64,000 bases of DNA from Natronobacillus azotifigens (GTDB taxonomy: Bacteria > Bacillota > Bacilli > Bacillales > Amphibacillaceae), in the NCBI RefSeq assembly GCF_026805325.1, contig NZ_JAPRAT010000009.1:1-64000 (forward strand), given 5' to 3'. A model generated the notes under the pieces. The model was not told where the DNA came from. It ran no database searches and was given only the letters and a program-made list of their open reading frames with translations. Positions 25,615 to 34,647 of the stretch are shown here, one piece after another. The translations under genes were made by a program, and so were the position numbers. How positions within the stretch are numbered: the stretch's first letter is position 1; every line of letters begins with the position of its first letter.

Positions 25615-26540
25615 GAGAACAATTAACATCCTTATTGGATCAATATGAAAAACAAATTATTGGACAAAAAAATAACTTACGGTTGTTGTTGACTGCTTTG
25701 TTAGCCGGAGGTCATGTATTAATAGAAGGCGTGCCAGGGACGGGAAAGACACAAATGGTGAAAACCTTAGCAACATTAGTGGGCGGCGTCTTTCAACGTG
25801 TGCAATTCACTCCAGATTTATTACCAAGTGATATTACGGGAAGCACGATTTACAATATGAAAGAAAGCAAGTTTCAAACATTGAAAGGTCCTATCTTTAC
25901 GAATGTTTTATTGGCAGATGAGATTAATCGTACGCCTGCAAAAACACAAGCGGCTTTATTAGAAGCAATGGAAGAACAGCAAGTTACCATCCAAGGAGAA
26001 ACATACCCATTACCGCGTTTGTTTTTCGTTGCAGCTACCCAAAACCCGATTGAATTTGAAGGTACGTACCCATTACCAGAAGCACAACAAGATCGTTTTT
26101 TATTTAAATTGTTGATTGACTTTCCGGAATTAGAGGCGGAAACGATTGTTCTTCAGCACGTACTTAAAGAGCAGTTAGCACCAGTTCAATTAACTGCACT
26201 ATTTAATGAAGATACGTTACTCGAAGCCAAAAACGCTGTTCAAGAGGTAACCGTCCAAGATCAAATAGCGAAATATATCGTAGAGATAGTACGCAAAACC
26301 AGAAACCTTGATTCGATTCAATTTGGAGCAAGTACGCGAGCTGCCATTGCAATCGGTAAGACAGCGCAAGCATGGGCATATCTGGCTGGTAGAGATTATG
26401 TAACTCCAGACGATGTTAAGCTTGTTGCAAAACCATGTTTGAGACATCGTATTCAATTATCTCCGTATGCAGAATTGGAGGGAACAAACCTTGATGAAAT
26501 TATTGCGACGTTGGTGGGGGCGGTTCCTGTTCCAAGATAG
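25611..26540 (+). CDS. MoxR-family AAA ATPase, 309 aa
   Basis: An AAA+ ATPase: Walker A GVPGTGKT at residues 40-47, the sensor/Walker B region LLADEINRTPAKTQ followed by LLEAMEEQQV, and the sensor 1 ATQNPIEFEG. The C-terminal lid domain has the family DYVTPDDVK motif. I chose ATG 25611, coupled to the upstream stop, over the longer frame. MoxR proteins act with a DUF58 or von Willebrand-type partner as chaperones for metal insertion or complex assembly. The DUF58 gene overlaps its end. Confidence 0.92.
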   Translation: MREQLTSLLDQYEKQIIGQKNNLRLLLTALLAGGHVLIEGVPGTGKTQMVKTLATLVGGVFQRVQFTPDLLPSDITGSTIYNMKESKFQTLKGPIFTNVLLADEINRTPAKTQAALLEAMEEQQVTIQGETYPLPRLFFVAATQNPIEFEGTYPLPEAQQDRFLFKLLIDFPELEAETIVLQHVLKEQLAPVQLTALFNEDTLLEAKNAVQEVTVQDQIAKYIVEIVRKTRNLDSIQFGASTRAAIAIGKTAQAWAYLAGRDYVTPDDVKLVAKPCLRHRIQLSPYAELEGTNLDEIIATLVGAVPVPR

Positions 26541-27849
26541 AGGTATCGCGCCTACTGCTAAATTGATTACGGTTATGGTTGTACTAACAGTCATGATGAC
26601 GTCGATCACTTTTTTTCGCTTCTCATGGCTGTATGTTATTATCATTTTTCTCCTCGTATTGGGTGTCAGTTTCGTGGACCTTATTTTTTCACCAAAACGA
26701 ACACAAATTGAGGTCAGTCGATCTGCCCCAGAAGATTTGGAGCGAAATGCGAAAGAGTCCGTTAGCCTTACTGTTCGCAATAATAGCAAATATCAATGTA
26801 TTGTTCGATTTGCTGATGACGCGCCTTTGTCTTTTCAAGCGGTATTGCCTAGTAACCAACGAATAGAAGGTAATCAAATAACCAAGATTACTTATCCGAT
26901 CGAAGCTCGGACGCGTGGGGATTTCCAACTTTCTAAAGTGTATCTTCGTTATCGAAGTCCTTTCGGTTTATGGGAAAAACAAAAAACATTTTCATGTGAA
27001 GCGGTAGTAAAAGTCATTCCGAACTTAGCGGAAACGAAGCAGTATTTGGAAAGTGCTCAGCAGTACTTACTTCATGAAGGGGTCAAAATTCGAAAACAAC
27101 GTACTGGAATTGGAGAGTTTTCCAAAGTTCGTAATTATGTAGTTGGTGATGATCCGAGGAAAATTAACTGGCATCAATCGGCTAAGTTACAAGAAGTAAT
27201 GACAAATGAGTATGAACCAGAGCATGGTAAATATATTACATTGTTGGTTGACTGTGGTCGGATGATGGGGGCTGAACTGAAAGAAGGAAATCGTTTAGAA
27301 CGTTCGATCGAAGCGGCTATTACGGTTGCTGCAGCAGCACTAAAAAATGGTGATTTTGTATCCGTGATTGTTTTCTCAAAAGAAATAAAAGCTTATGTTC
27401 CTCCAGGAAAAGGACTAACACATCTTGATGTGATTTTACAAAATATCTATTCAGTACAAGTGGATACGGATGAATCAAATTACCAAGCGGCATTACAATA
27501 TGCACAGTCGGTGCAAAATAAACGCAGTCTAATCCTGCTCTTTAGTGATATTTATCAATTCATTCTCGAAGACCAAGCACTATTTTTCATGAAACGTGTG
27601 CAGCGAAAACATTTATTCGTACTGATTGGTATTGAGGATGAGATGCTACAAGCCAAAGTGAAGGTAATGCCACATACCTCTATTGCAGCCATGCATAAAA
27701 CGATCGCACAAAAACAAATGCAATGGAAAAAACAGCAAATGTTTAAATGGAAAAACCAGGGCCTCGTTATGTTAGAAGCCCCGGAAGATCGCTTAGCTGT
27801 TACTGCTGTGTCTCATTATATGAAGGAATTAAATCGTGGTGCCCTTTAA
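26494..27849 (+). CDS. DUF58 protein with von Willebrand-like domain, 451 aa
   Basis: Two N-terminal membrane helices, then an Ig-like region, then the DUF58 core with VRNYVVGDDPRKINWHQSAK, followed by TLLVDCGRM, a von Willebrand A-like metal-ion site region. The protein is the partner of the MoxR ATPase encoded just before it. I chose ATG 26494 (GGAGGG upstream), which lies inside the moxR gene by 47 bases. Its 3-prime end overlaps the convergent SpoIIM-family gene by 50 bases. Confidence 0.88.
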   Translation: MKLLRRWWGRFLFQDRGIAPTAKLITVMVVLTVMMTSITFFRFSWLYVIIIFLLVLGVSFVDLIFSPKRTQIEVSRSAPEDLERNAKESVSLTVRNNSKYQCIVRFADDAPLSFQAVLPSNQRIEGNQITKITYPIEARTRGDFQLSKVYLRYRSPFGLWEKQKTFSCEAVVKVIPNLAETKQYLESAQQYLLHEGVKIRKQRTGIGEFSKVRNYVVGDDPRKINWHQSAKLQEVMTNEYEPEHGKYITLLVDCGRMMGAELKEGNRLERSIEAAITVAAAALKNGDFVSVIVFSKEIKAYVPPGKGLTHLDVILQNIYSVQVDTDESNYQAALQYAQSVQNKRSLILLFSDIYQFILEDQALFFMKRVQRKHLFVLIGIEDEMLQAKVKVMPHTSIAAMHKTIAQKQMQWKKQQMFKWKNQGLVMLEAPEDRLAVTAVSHYMKELNRGAL

Positions 27850-28816
27850 CTTCCTGTTTTTGTAATAGATACTTACCAAATAACATATACACGATAAAAG
27901 CAATGAAGGTTAGCAATGCTACAGCATATTTTATTTCTAATGACAAGTCAGCTGGTGTGATGAACCCTTCGATTACACCAGCAATGATGAAAATGGGGAT
28001 TGTACCTAATAGCAATTGTACGGATCTTAATGTGTGCCTCTTTAATTGATATTTTCTCGATAGATTACCAGGAACGAATAACTTGTAACCCATTAATAAA
28101 CCAGCACCACCAGCAATAAAGATAGCAATTAATTCAATGATCCCGTGTGGAACAATGTATGCCCAAAATACATAAGAATTCCCGGAACTCCAAAACAAAC
28201 CGGCTAATGCACCAACGATAATGCCGTTATAGATGAGTATATAAACAGTCAGGATACCAAAGAAAAGTCCACCAGCAAATGCGAGGATAGCCACTTGAAT
28301 ATTATTTGTCATAATTTGAGCAGACATTAGGGATGCATCGATGTTTCCTGCATGAGCATTGGCTTCAAGGTCACCGGGATCCATAATGGATTGAGCCATA
28401 TCTGCTGGCAATATGGAATAAAGTTGTAACGGTTCATCTGCGACAACTAAGAAACTGGCCAAACCACCCAAGAAGAAGAGGAACATGGCAATAAGAATAC
28501 CTTTCCATTGTTCCAGTAGAAGCCCGATAAATTTAGTAGAAAAAAAGTATCGTACTTGTTTCCAGGAAGAATGCTCTGTTTGGTATAAGATATTGTGTGC
28601 TTTACTAACTAATTGATTTAAATATTGCGTTACTTCTTGATTAGGGAAATAGGTTTGGCTGTATGAAAGATTTTGGGCAGCCTTTTGATATAGAATATCA
28701 AATTGATCAATATTAGTTGTTGTTAGTTGGGAACGCTTTTTACTTAACACACGTGCTTGTTCTTCAAGAGCCTTCCAATCACCACGGTGTTGTTGAATAA
28801 ATTGTTTCATGTTCAT
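27800..28816 (-). CDS. stage II sporulation protein M family (DUF95) membrane protein, 338 aa
   Basis: A soluble helical N-terminal part (about 100 residues) is followed by five or so membrane helices. The motif HGIIELIAIFIAGGAGLLMG is the conserved SpoIIM/DUF95 signature. SpoIIM works with SpoIID and SpoIIP during engulfment, but members outside sporulation occur beside RDD and MoxR/DUF58 genes, as here. The ATG at 28816 has AGGTGA in front; a GTG at 28825 is less likely. It is divergent from the RDD gene and convergent with DUF58. Confidence 0.85.
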   Translation of the reverse strand: MNMKQFIQQHRGDWKALEEQARVLSKKRSQLTTTNIDQFDILYQKAAQNLSYSQTYFPNQEVTQYLNQLVSKAHNILYQTEHSSWKQVRYFFSTKFIGLLLEQWKGILIAMFLFFLGGLASFLVVADEPLQLYSILPADMAQSIMDPGDLEANAHAGNIDASLMSAQIMTNNIQVAILAFAGGLFFGILTVYILIYNGIIVGALAGLFWSSGNSYVFWAYIVPHGIIELIAIFIAGGAGLLMGYKLFVPGNLSRKYQLKRHTLRSVQLLLGTIPIFIIAGVIEGFITPADLSLEIKYAVALLTFIAFIVYMLFGKYLLQKQEVKGHHDLIPSYNETQQ

Positions 28817-28893
28817 TTTTATCACCTATTTGTAAAGTTATGTTAAATTAATTATAACTGTTTTCCAATGGATTGAACAGGGGGGATGTAAAA

Positions 28894-29697
28894 ATGTTAG
28901 AAGAACAGGTTGATATAAAAACACCAGAGTATGTTTCATTAAAATTTTCATTAGCAGGCCTCGGAAGTAGAGCAGCGGCTTTTGTTATTGATCAATTAGT
29001 GATTGGTTTGTTAAATGTCATACTTTATTTTGGGTTATTTTTTTCGTTAACATCGTCTATAGAATTTTTTGCGACGGATAATTTTTTACTATTAATTGCT
29101 GTTGTAATCATTTTAACATTTGTGATTGAATGGACTTATTTTATTGTTCAAGAATTTTTCTGGAGTGGGAGAACGATCGGAAAACGAATCATTGGTATTC
29201 GAACGATTCAAGAAAATGGTCAACGAATTACTTTATTAGCGAGCGTAATTCGCAATTTGGTTCGGATTATTGATAGTTTACCAACAGGTTATCTTATCGG
29301 TATTATTATGATTTTTTTCCATTCTCAGCACAAACGACTAGGAGATTTAGCTGCTGGAACGATTGTTGTTCATGAAAGTCATTTTTCAAAAAAGAAAAAT
29401 AAGCAAACACCTATAGAAAAGATCATCGCAGATAGAGGGTGGTCAAAAGAATCTACTACTTTTGAAGAATGGCAAGTTCAAGCGATTAACCAACAAGATT
29501 GGGAATTGTTACAGAAATTCTGTGAGCGATACCCTGATTTGCCACTTCACGAAAAGAGTCATCTAACCAAAAAGGTTGCAGAAATCATTTTTCCGAAAAT
29601 AGGATTACCGGTCCATCAATACCACACTTCTGAAATGGAAAAAACGTTGTTTATTTATTATTTGTATAGCAAGGAAGAATGGGATTTTCAGCTTTAG
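28894..29697 (+). CDS. RDD-family membrane protein, 267 aa
   Basis: The first RDD motif LGSRAAAFVIDQLV starts near residue 25 and carries the Arg-Asp pair. Further motifs are GRTIGKRIIGIRT, RNLVRIIDSLP and KRLGDLAAGTIVV, giving three membrane helices in the usual layout. A C-terminal helical extension of about 90 residues follows. RDD proteins are small membrane proteins, in some cases linked to Na/H antiport. Paired with the SpoIIM-family gene, it belongs to the MoxR/DUF58 group. ATG 28894 is preceded by AGGGGGG. Confidence 0.88.
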   Translation: MLEEQVDIKTPEYVSLKFSLAGLGSRAAAFVIDQLVIGLLNVILYFGLFFSLTSSIEFFATDNFLLLIAVVIILTFVIEWTYFIVQEFFWSGRTIGKRIIGIRTIQENGQRITLLASVIRNLVRIIDSLPTGYLIGIIMIFFHSQHKRLGDLAAGTIVVHESHFSKKKNKQTPIEKIIADRGWSKESTTFEEWQVQAINQQDWELLQKFCERYPDLPLHEKSHLTKKVAEIIFPKIGLPVHQYHTSEMEKTLFIYYLYSKEEWDFQL

Positions 29698-29746
29698 TTT
29701 AGAATGTAGAAGAGTTCGGTGGAAATAAAAAAATCAGAAGAAACGA

Positions 29747-29771
29747 AAAACGCACAGATTCTGTGCGTTTT
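29747..29771. terminator. bidirectional terminator
   Basis: AAAACGCACAG and CTGTGCGTTTT form a tight hairpin with a 3-base loop, between the convergent RDD and UPF0210 genes. A-run on one side and T-run on the other serve both strands. Confidence 0.8.
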
Positions 29772-29839
29772 GTTCGATCTGAAAATGTACTTCACATGTA
29801 ATCGTCGTGCGAATAATCTTGTTATACTCCTTCAAAGCA

Positions 29840-31201
29840 TTAGTTAATTAATGCTTGAAGTGGTGCTGGAATTCTTCCACCACGTTTAATCATTTTTTCG
29901 GAACTGAACGGTTTTACCCCGATAATTGGGGCACGACCGAGCAACCCGCCAAACTCAACGATATCGCCTTCTTCTTTTCCAATCACCGGAATGACCCGGA
30001 CAGCTGTTGTTTTTTTGTTAATCATACCAATCGCCGCTTCGTCAGCAATAATTGCTGCTAACGTTTCTGGAGATGCTTCACCAGAAAGAGCGATCATATC
30101 TAGTCCAACAGAGCAGACACAAGTCATTGCTTCTAATTTATCCAGAGTCAATGAGCCATCTTCAATTCCACGGATCATTCCATTATCTTCACTTACAGGG
30201 ATAAATGCTCCGCTTAAGCCACCAACATAGGAACTGGCCATGGCGCCACCTTTTTTCACCGCATCATTCATAAGTGCAAGAGCCGCAATCGTACCGTGTG
30301 TACCGACACTTTCTAGACCGATCTCCTCCAGAATTTCAGCAACACTATCATTCATTGCATTGGTTGGAGCAAGGGAAAGATCCATGATACCGAATGGTAC
30401 ATCTAATCGTTCCGCTACAACGCGACCTAATAATTCGCCAGCACGAGTGATTTTGAATGCAGTTTTCTTAATGACATCCGCTACTTCGCCTAGATCTGCT
30501 TCTGGATAGCGTTTTAGAGCATTGAGAACAACACCGGGCCCACTTACCCCAACACTTAAAACAGCTTCCCCTTCACCAGCCCCATGAAAAGCACCAGCCA
30601 TGAATGGGTTGTCTTCAACTGGATTGCAAAAGGCAACAAATTTTGCACAACCAATACTATTATTATCCTTTGTTAACTCAGCAGTATCTTTAATAATTTG
30701 ACCAAGCTGTCTGACAGCATCCATGTTTATTCCTGTACGGGTTGTTCCGATTGAAACAGAACCACAGACACGATTGGTTATACTTAGTGCTTTTGGAAGA
30801 GCATTAAGCAATGTTTGATCGCCTTTGGTAATTCCTTTATGTACCAGTGCGGAAAACCCTCCAATAAAATCGACACCAGTCGTATTCGCAGCTTCATCTA
30901 GAACTTGTGCTAATTCTACCGCTTGGTCTACCGTTGCATTGCCCAAGATTTCAGCAATCGGAGTAATGCTAATGCGTTTATTAATAATAGGAATCCCATA
31001 TTCTTTTTCCACTTGTTCAGCAACTGGTTTTAATTTAGCAGCATATGTGGTGATTTTTTGATAAACATTCTCTTTCACTTTCTCAAAATCTCCGTCAGCA
31101 CAATCAAGTAAGCTAATTCCCATGGTTACAGTACGTATATCTAAGCTTTCCATCTGTACCATTCGAATCGTTTCTTGGATTTCAGTAAAAGCTATCGGCA
31201 T
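29840..31201 (-). CDS. PFL family protein (UPF0210), 453 aa
   Basis: A DUF711/UPF0210 protein, structurally related to pyruvate formate-lyase but without the radical glycine chemistry being established. Recognisable stretches are [16 protein letters not shown] at the N-terminus, [20 protein letters not shown], and [14 protein letters not shown]. The length is as usual. It is 15 bases behind the ACT-domain gene, a pair conserved across many bacteria and archaea. It lies behind a glycine riboswitch, which points to a glycine- or one-carbon-linked role. Function unproven. Confidence 0.9.
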   Translation of the reverse strand: MPIAFTEIQETIRMVQMESLDIRTVTMGISLLDCADGDFEKVKENVYQKITTYAAKLKPVAEQVEKEYGIPIINKRISITPIAEILGNATVDQAVELAQVLDEAANTTGVDFIGGFSALVHKGITKGDQTLLNALPKALSITNRVCGSVSIGTTRTGINMDAVRQLGQIIKDTAELTKDNNSIGCAKFVAFCNPVEDNPFMAGAFHGAGEGEAVLSVGVSGPGVVLNALKRYPEADLGEVADVIKKTAFKITRAGELLGRVVAERLDVPFGIMDLSLAPTNAMNDSVAEILEEIGLESVGTHGTIAALALMNDAVKKGGAMASSYVGGLSGAFIPVSEDNGMIRGIEDGSLTLDKLEAMTCVCSVGLDMIALSGEASPETLAAIIADEAAIGMINKKTTAVRVIPVIGKEEGDIVEFGGLLGRAPIIGVKPFSSEKMIKRGGRIPAPLQALIN

Positions 31202-31216
31202 CTCATTTCCCTCCTT

Positions 31217-31489
31217 TTAAACACGGTGCATTGCTTGAAAGACATCTTCCAATTGAATGCTGATCGTTAGTCCAAGTTCTTTTTCTACAGACTCAAACGC
31301 ATGAAGTAAATCATCAATTTTATCCTGTTCCGCTAAATCCACTAACATGATCATCGTAAAGAAATCTTGTAGAATGGTCTGACTGATATCTTGAACATTC
31401 ATTTGATATTTTGCTAAAACATTTGTTACTCTTGCAATAATGCCAACTTGATCTTTCCCAACTACAGTTACTACTGCGCGCTTTTGCAT
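31217..31489 (-). CDS. ACT domain protein (UPF0237), 90 aa
   Basis: A stand-alone ACT domain: AVVTVVGKDQVGIIARVTNV, then the second strand and helix MNVQDISQTILQDFFTMIML. ACT domains bind small amino acids. The chosen ATG 31489 gives the usual family length of about 90 and has AGGTGA at normal spacing; an ATG two codons upstream is less well placed. It is the first gene of the operon after a glycine riboswitch and precedes the UPF0210 gene, so it may be a glycine sensor for that protein. Confidence 0.9.
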   Translation of the reverse strand: MQKRAVVTVVGKDQVGIIARVTNVLAKYQMNVQDISQTILQDFFTMIMLVDLAEQDKIDDLLHAFESVEKELGLTISIQLEDVFQAMHRV

Positions 31490-31596
31490 CCTCATCACCT
31501 CAACAAATTTTTGTATTTACACAATAAAAAAAGATCGGGAATATTCCTCCCAACCTCAGTGACAACCACATATTTGTATTTTCCCATGTCGATTGT

Positions 31597-31658
31597 CTTC
31601 TGTCCTGTTACCTGAGATTGTGAATCCTTCGGTGTCGTTTACACGAGCTCTCCAGAAG
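31597..31658 (-). promoter_or_regulatory. glycine riboswitch aptamer
   Basis: On the minus strand the sequence runs CTTCTGGAGAGC, a short hairpin, ACCGAAGGA, ATCTCAGG, and AACAGGACAGAAG. The order GGAGAG, CCGAAGGA, CTCAGG, AGGACAGAAG, with the closing CTTCTG/CAGAAG stem, is the conserved core of the glycine (gcvT) riboswitch. Only one aptamer is seen. It lies about 110 bases before the ACT-domain gene. A T-rich run after GGGAGGAATATTCCC at about 31,530-31,548 could be the expression platform. Confidence 0.9.
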
Positions 31659-31710
31659 TTGCTCCTGTTATAGTGTAACCCATAACACTCATTGCATCCT
31701 ATTAAACTAA

Positions 31711-31869
31711 TAGAGGTTGTTCAAAAAGTCATCAAATGATAAGCGGCGCATCTCTTCGTTGGCTCGTTTTTCTGGTCCTTATGTAGGGAAAGCCTACATT
31801 CCGGTCCTCAAAACTTCGCCGCCTTGATCTGCTGGCTTCTAATACGTCGACTTTTTGAACACGCACTAA
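31711..31869 (+). repeat. inverted-repeat element, copy 1
   Basis: About 150 bases bounded by GTTCAAAAAGTC (31719-31730) and its exact complement GACTTTTTGAAC (31849-31860). Inside is the hairpin ATGTAGGgaaagCCTACAT. No ORF. A diverged copy in the same orientation lies at about 58,706-58,858 and a fragment at 22,013. The shape is that of a miniature transposable element. Confidence 0.75.
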
Positions 31870-31913
31870 TAAAGAAATCGTAACAGTTTCTGACCAAATC
31901 GTCAATAAGTTAT

Positions 31914-31960
31914 TGCCTCTTCTAATTGGAAAGAGGCATCTTTCTTTTGAAAGATGCCTC
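31914..31960 (-). promoter_or_regulatory. two mutually exclusive hairpins at the RNA 3-prime end
   Basis: On the minus strand GAAAGATGCCTCTTT can pair with the upstream GAGGCATCTTTC, or its GCCTCTT can pair with the downstream AAGAGGC at about 31,914-31,920. The same bases cannot be in both, so the end of the RNA has an either/or fold like an attenuator. Confidence 0.4.
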
Positions 31961-32258
31961 TAATGGAACTTGCCATACTTCACAAGTGTAAAAGATTAAA
32001 TTTATGGCCATTTCTATATTTTTATCAAATATACTAGGCCTGCTTATTCAGCTAATGATTTAATTGCCGCGGTATGTTCCACCTGGACGTTTTTAACCTA
32101 AACGATGTAAGCCCTACCTCTCCTACATCCTTACGACTCCAAAGTCGATCCAGTGTGAATAAGTCTTTCTATTTGTAGCTATTGTGTTCCATGCAATATT
32201 TACTTCAAAAACATTGGCAGATGCCAGATTTTACCCTTGCTTCTTTGGCGAAGCTTTA
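31933..32258 (-). ncRNA. structured RNA of unassigned family, about 325 nt
   Basis: A perfect sigma-A promoter reads leftward from 32,293. The transcript has no ORF. Visible stems are GCTTC/GAAGC at the 5-prime end, TGGCA/TGCCA, a long-range pair CTTATTCA/TGAATAAG enclosing CTGGA/TCCAG, CGACT/AGTCG, GATGT/ACATC and CGTTT/AAACG, then a GGCC..TATATTT/AAATATA..GGCC hairpin. The end is a 12-bp hairpin GAGGCATCTTTC/GAAAGATGCCTC (31933-31960). The multibranched centre looks like a genuine RNA fold. I compared it from memory with 6S, tmRNA, SRP RNA, RNase P and T-box and it fits none convincingly. Confidence 0.6.
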
Positions 32259-32264
32259 CAGTTT

Positions 32265-32293
32265 ATTATATAACAGTATGATACGTATGTCAA
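32265..32293 (-). promoter_or_regulatory. consensus sigma-A promoter of the structured RNA
   Basis: On the minus strand TTGACA (32288-32293) and TATAAT (32265-32270) are separated by exactly 17 bases. Both boxes are perfect, which is rare for ordinary Bacillus genes and usual for abundant RNAs. Confidence 0.85.
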
Positions 32294-32401
32294 CATATTC
32301 TCCATAGTGTTTAATTTACATACATAAGTGAATAGAAATGATGGAATTTTCTAAAATTTCATTGCAACAGAAACAATCTTGTTATAAGTTTATAGATGGG
32401 A

Positions 32402-32565
32402 CAATAAAGTGAAACTTCAATCAGTGGGGGTTTTTAGGTATCCCCCCACTGATTGTTAGTTGAACCAATCGGGGTGCTAGCGTCCGTTACTCCCACTTAA
32501 ACAATTTTGATTTTCTTGTTGTTATGAAGTGGGAGTCTTACGGACGGTTGCTCCGGGATAATATC
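32402..32565 (-). repeat. double-hairpin repeat, copy B
   Basis: The same element as at 6568, on the minus strand. The terminal sequence AATAAAGTGAAACTTC, hairpin CAATCAGTGGGGG with CCCCCACTGATTG, and the second hairpin AAGTGGGAGT..ACGGACG are all present. It lies between the structured RNA promoter and the gnd promoter. Confidence 0.85.
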
Positions 32566-32588
32566 ATGCGTTTCTCAGTGTAGGAAAG

Positions 32589-32617
32589 TTGCGTCATGAC
32601 ATTTTTCCACGTATGAT
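32589..32617 (+). promoter_or_regulatory. probable gnd promoter
   Basis: TTGCGT (32589-32594) and TATGAT (32612-32617) are separated by 17 bases and lie about 40 bases before gnd. Confidence 0.55.
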
Positions 32618-32655
32618 AGGAGTAGAATTACATAGATAAAGGAGCTAAAAAACGA

Positions 32656-34074
32656 ATGGTAAAACAACAATTTGGTGTTATTGGTTTGGCTGTTATGGGG
32701 AAAAACCTTGCGATGAATGTAGAGAGTAGAGGTTATTCCGTAGCAGTTTTTAACCGAACGTATAAAAAAACAGAGGATTTCCTTGCCAACGAAGCAAAAG
32801 GAAAGAACTTTTTTGGAGCAAAAACGATTGAAGAATTTGTGGATTCATTAGAAAAACCACGTAAAATTATGTTAATGGTTCAAGCGGGACCAGCAACAGA
32901 TGCAACAATTGAAACATTAAAACCTTTGTTAGATGATGAAGATATCCTGATTGATGGCGGTAATACGTTCTTCAAAGATACAATCAGACGCAACCAAGAA
33001 TTGGATGCATCTGGCATTCACTTCATCGGTACCGGTGTATCTGGTGGGGAAGAAGGAGCTTTAAAAGGTCCGTCAATTATGCCAGGTGGACAAAAAGAAG
33101 CATATGATCGTGTTGCACCAATTTTCGAAGCTATTTCAGCAAAAGTTAATGGTGAGCCTTGTGTTACTTACATTGGACCGAATGGTGCAGGTCATTACGT
33201 AAAAATGGTACACAACGGAATTGAATATGGAGACATGCAGTTAATTTGTGAGTCTTATTTTATGTTAAAAAATATTTTAGGTTTATCAGCAGAAGAATTG
33301 CATGAAGTTTTTGCCGAGTGGAATAAAGGAGAATTAGACAGTTATTTAATTGAAATCACTGCGGATATTTTCACGAAAAAAGACCCTGAAACAGGAAAGC
33401 CAATGGTAGATGTAATTCTAGATACGGCTGGTCAAAAAGGAACAGGTAAATGGACGAGTCAAAGTTCATTAGATCTAGGTGTTCCGCTTCCTGTTGTGAC
33501 CGAATCTGTATTTGCTCGCTTCATTTCAGCTATGAAAGATGAGCGTGTAAAAGCAAGCAAGATTTTAGCTGGACCATCAGCTCAAGATACTCCTTATGAT
33601 GGAGATAAAGACGAATTAATCGAAGCGATTCGTCAAGCGTTGTATATGAGTAAGATTACTTCATATGCACAAGGATTTGCGCAAATGCGTGCAGCTTCTG
33701 AAGAAAACAATTGGGATTTAAACTATGGAGAGATTTCAATGATCTTCCGTGGAGGATGTATTATTCGTGCGCAATTCTTACAAAAAATTAAGGAAGCGTA
33801 TGACCGTGAACCAGAATTAGCTAACTTGATGTTAGATCAGTACTTCAAAGGTATTGTAGAAAAATATCAAACTTCATTACGCAAAGTGTTAGCGATTGCC
33901 ATGGAACGTGGAATTCCTGTACCAGGCTTTGCAAGTGCGTTAGCTTATTATGATAGCTACCGAACAGAAACACTTCCAGCTAATCTTCTTCAGGCACAAC
34001 GTGATTACTTTGGTGCTCACACGTATCAAAGGGTGGATAAAGAAGGTACTTTCCATACAGAGTGGATGGAATAA
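32656..34074 (+). CDS. gnd: 6-phosphogluconate dehydrogenase, NADP-dependent, decarboxylating
   Basis: This enzyme oxidises 6-phosphogluconate to ribulose 5-phosphate and CO2 with NADP. The N-terminal Rossmann loop reads [12 protein letters not shown], the substrate motif GVSGGEEGA, and the catalytic region [13 protein letters not shown]. The length of 472 residues is normal for the long dimeric form. Start ATG 32656 follows AAAGGAGC. A strong terminator follows. It is convergent with zwf, so the two oxidative pentose-phosphate dehydrogenases lie side by side, separated only by repeat sequences. Confidence 0.95.
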   Translation: MVKQQFGVIGLAVMGKNLAMNVESRGYSVAVFNRTYKKTEDFLANEAKGKNFFGAKTIEEFVDSLEKPRKIMLMVQAGPATDATIETLKPLLDDEDILIDGGNTFFKDTIRRNQELDASGIHFIGTGVSGGEEGALKGPSIMPGGQKEAYDRVAPIFEAISAKVNGEPCVTYIGPNGAGHYVKMVHNGIEYGDMQLICESYFMLKNILGLSAEELHEVFAEWNKGELDSYLIEITADIFTKKDPETGKPMVDVILDTAGQKGTGKWTSQSSLDLGVPLPVVTESVFARFISAMKDERVKASKILAGPSAQDTPYDGDKDELIEAIRQALYMSKITSYAQGFAQMRAASEENNWDLNYGEISMIFRGGCIIRAQFLQKIKEAYDREPELANLMLDQYFKGIVEKYQTSLRKVLAIAMERGIPVPGFASALAYYDSYRTETLPANLLQAQRDYFGAHTYQRVDKEGTFHTEWME

Positions 34075-34080
34075 TGAGGA

Positions 34081-34115
34081 AACAGCAATGCTAGTAGCTA
34101 GCATTGCTGTTTTTT
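34081..34115 (+). terminator. gnd terminator
   Basis: AACAGCAATGCT (34081-34092) pairs with AGCATTGCTGTT (34100-34111), followed by T. Confidence 0.88.
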
Positions 34116-34174
34116 AGTTTTATACCTATGAAAAAGTGCATGGGTATACTGCTGAATAGTGAAAGGTGGATGGA

Positions 34175-34245
34175 AAGATTGCGAAATTCGCATGCAAATT
34201 CGGAAATTCGCACGCAAATCCCAAAATCTCCACGCAAATCGAAAC
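34175..34245 (+). repeat. degenerate relic of the 20-bp tandem repeat
   Basis: GCGAAATTCGCATGCAAATTCGG followed by AAATTCGCACGCAAATCCC and CACGCAAATCG resembles the array units GCGAAYAAATC in spacing and sequence. About four diverged units, the same strand as arrays 1 and 2. Confidence 0.5.
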
Positions 34246-34285
34246 GAACAAGAGTCCTGCCTTTATAAGATAATGAAATTTAAAA

Positions 34286-34321
34286 AATCCAGTACCGTAA
34301 CTATACAGGTACTGGATTTTT
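34286..34321 (+). terminator. hairpin with T-run
   Basis: AATCCAGTACC (34286-34296) pairs with GGTACTGGATT (34308-34318) and is followed by T. No intact gene ends just before it. Confidence 0.6.
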
Positions 34322-34329
34322 GTTCTGGA

Positions 34330-34435
34330 GTATTTTCCCCTAAGACTCAAACTTTAAAATATCAAATGACAAAAGTTGTTTAAGAATGAGTAAAGGACGC
34401 TAACACTCCGAAAGCTTCAGAGTCTTTAGAGCTAT
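34330..34435 (+). repeat. diverged partial copy of the double-hairpin repeat
   Basis: CCTAAGACTCAAACTTTAAAA, then AAGTTGTTTAAGAATGAGTAA and GGACGCTAACACTCCGAA line up with the first half of the element at 34,455. It is an older copy directly before the newer one. Confidence 0.5.
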
Positions 34436-34454
34436 CCTTGAGACGGAAACAATT

Positions 34455-34612
34455 ATCCCGGAGCAACCGTCCGTAAGACTCCCACTTCAAAACATCGAGA
34501 TTATCAAAGTTGTTTAAGTGGGAGTAACGGACGCTAGCACCCCGAATGGTTCAACTTACAATCAGAGGGGGAAGATCGAAAACCCCCACTGATTGAAGTT
34601 TCACTTTATTAA
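34455..34612 (+). repeat. double-hairpin repeat, copy C
   Basis: The same element as at 6568, on the plus strand, with both hairpins and both ends intact (ATTATCCCGGAGCAACC to GAAGTTTCACTTTATT). It lies between convergent gnd and zwf. Confidence 0.85.
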
Positions 34613-34647
34613 AATCCCCCACAGATTTCACTATGTTAGTATGAAAA

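Noticed and set aside
31933..32258. The structured RNA as a T-box leader
   Set aside because: The GGTGGAAC stretch has three extra bases before CCGCGG, stem I features are absent, and the next gene lies beyond a glycine riboswitch.
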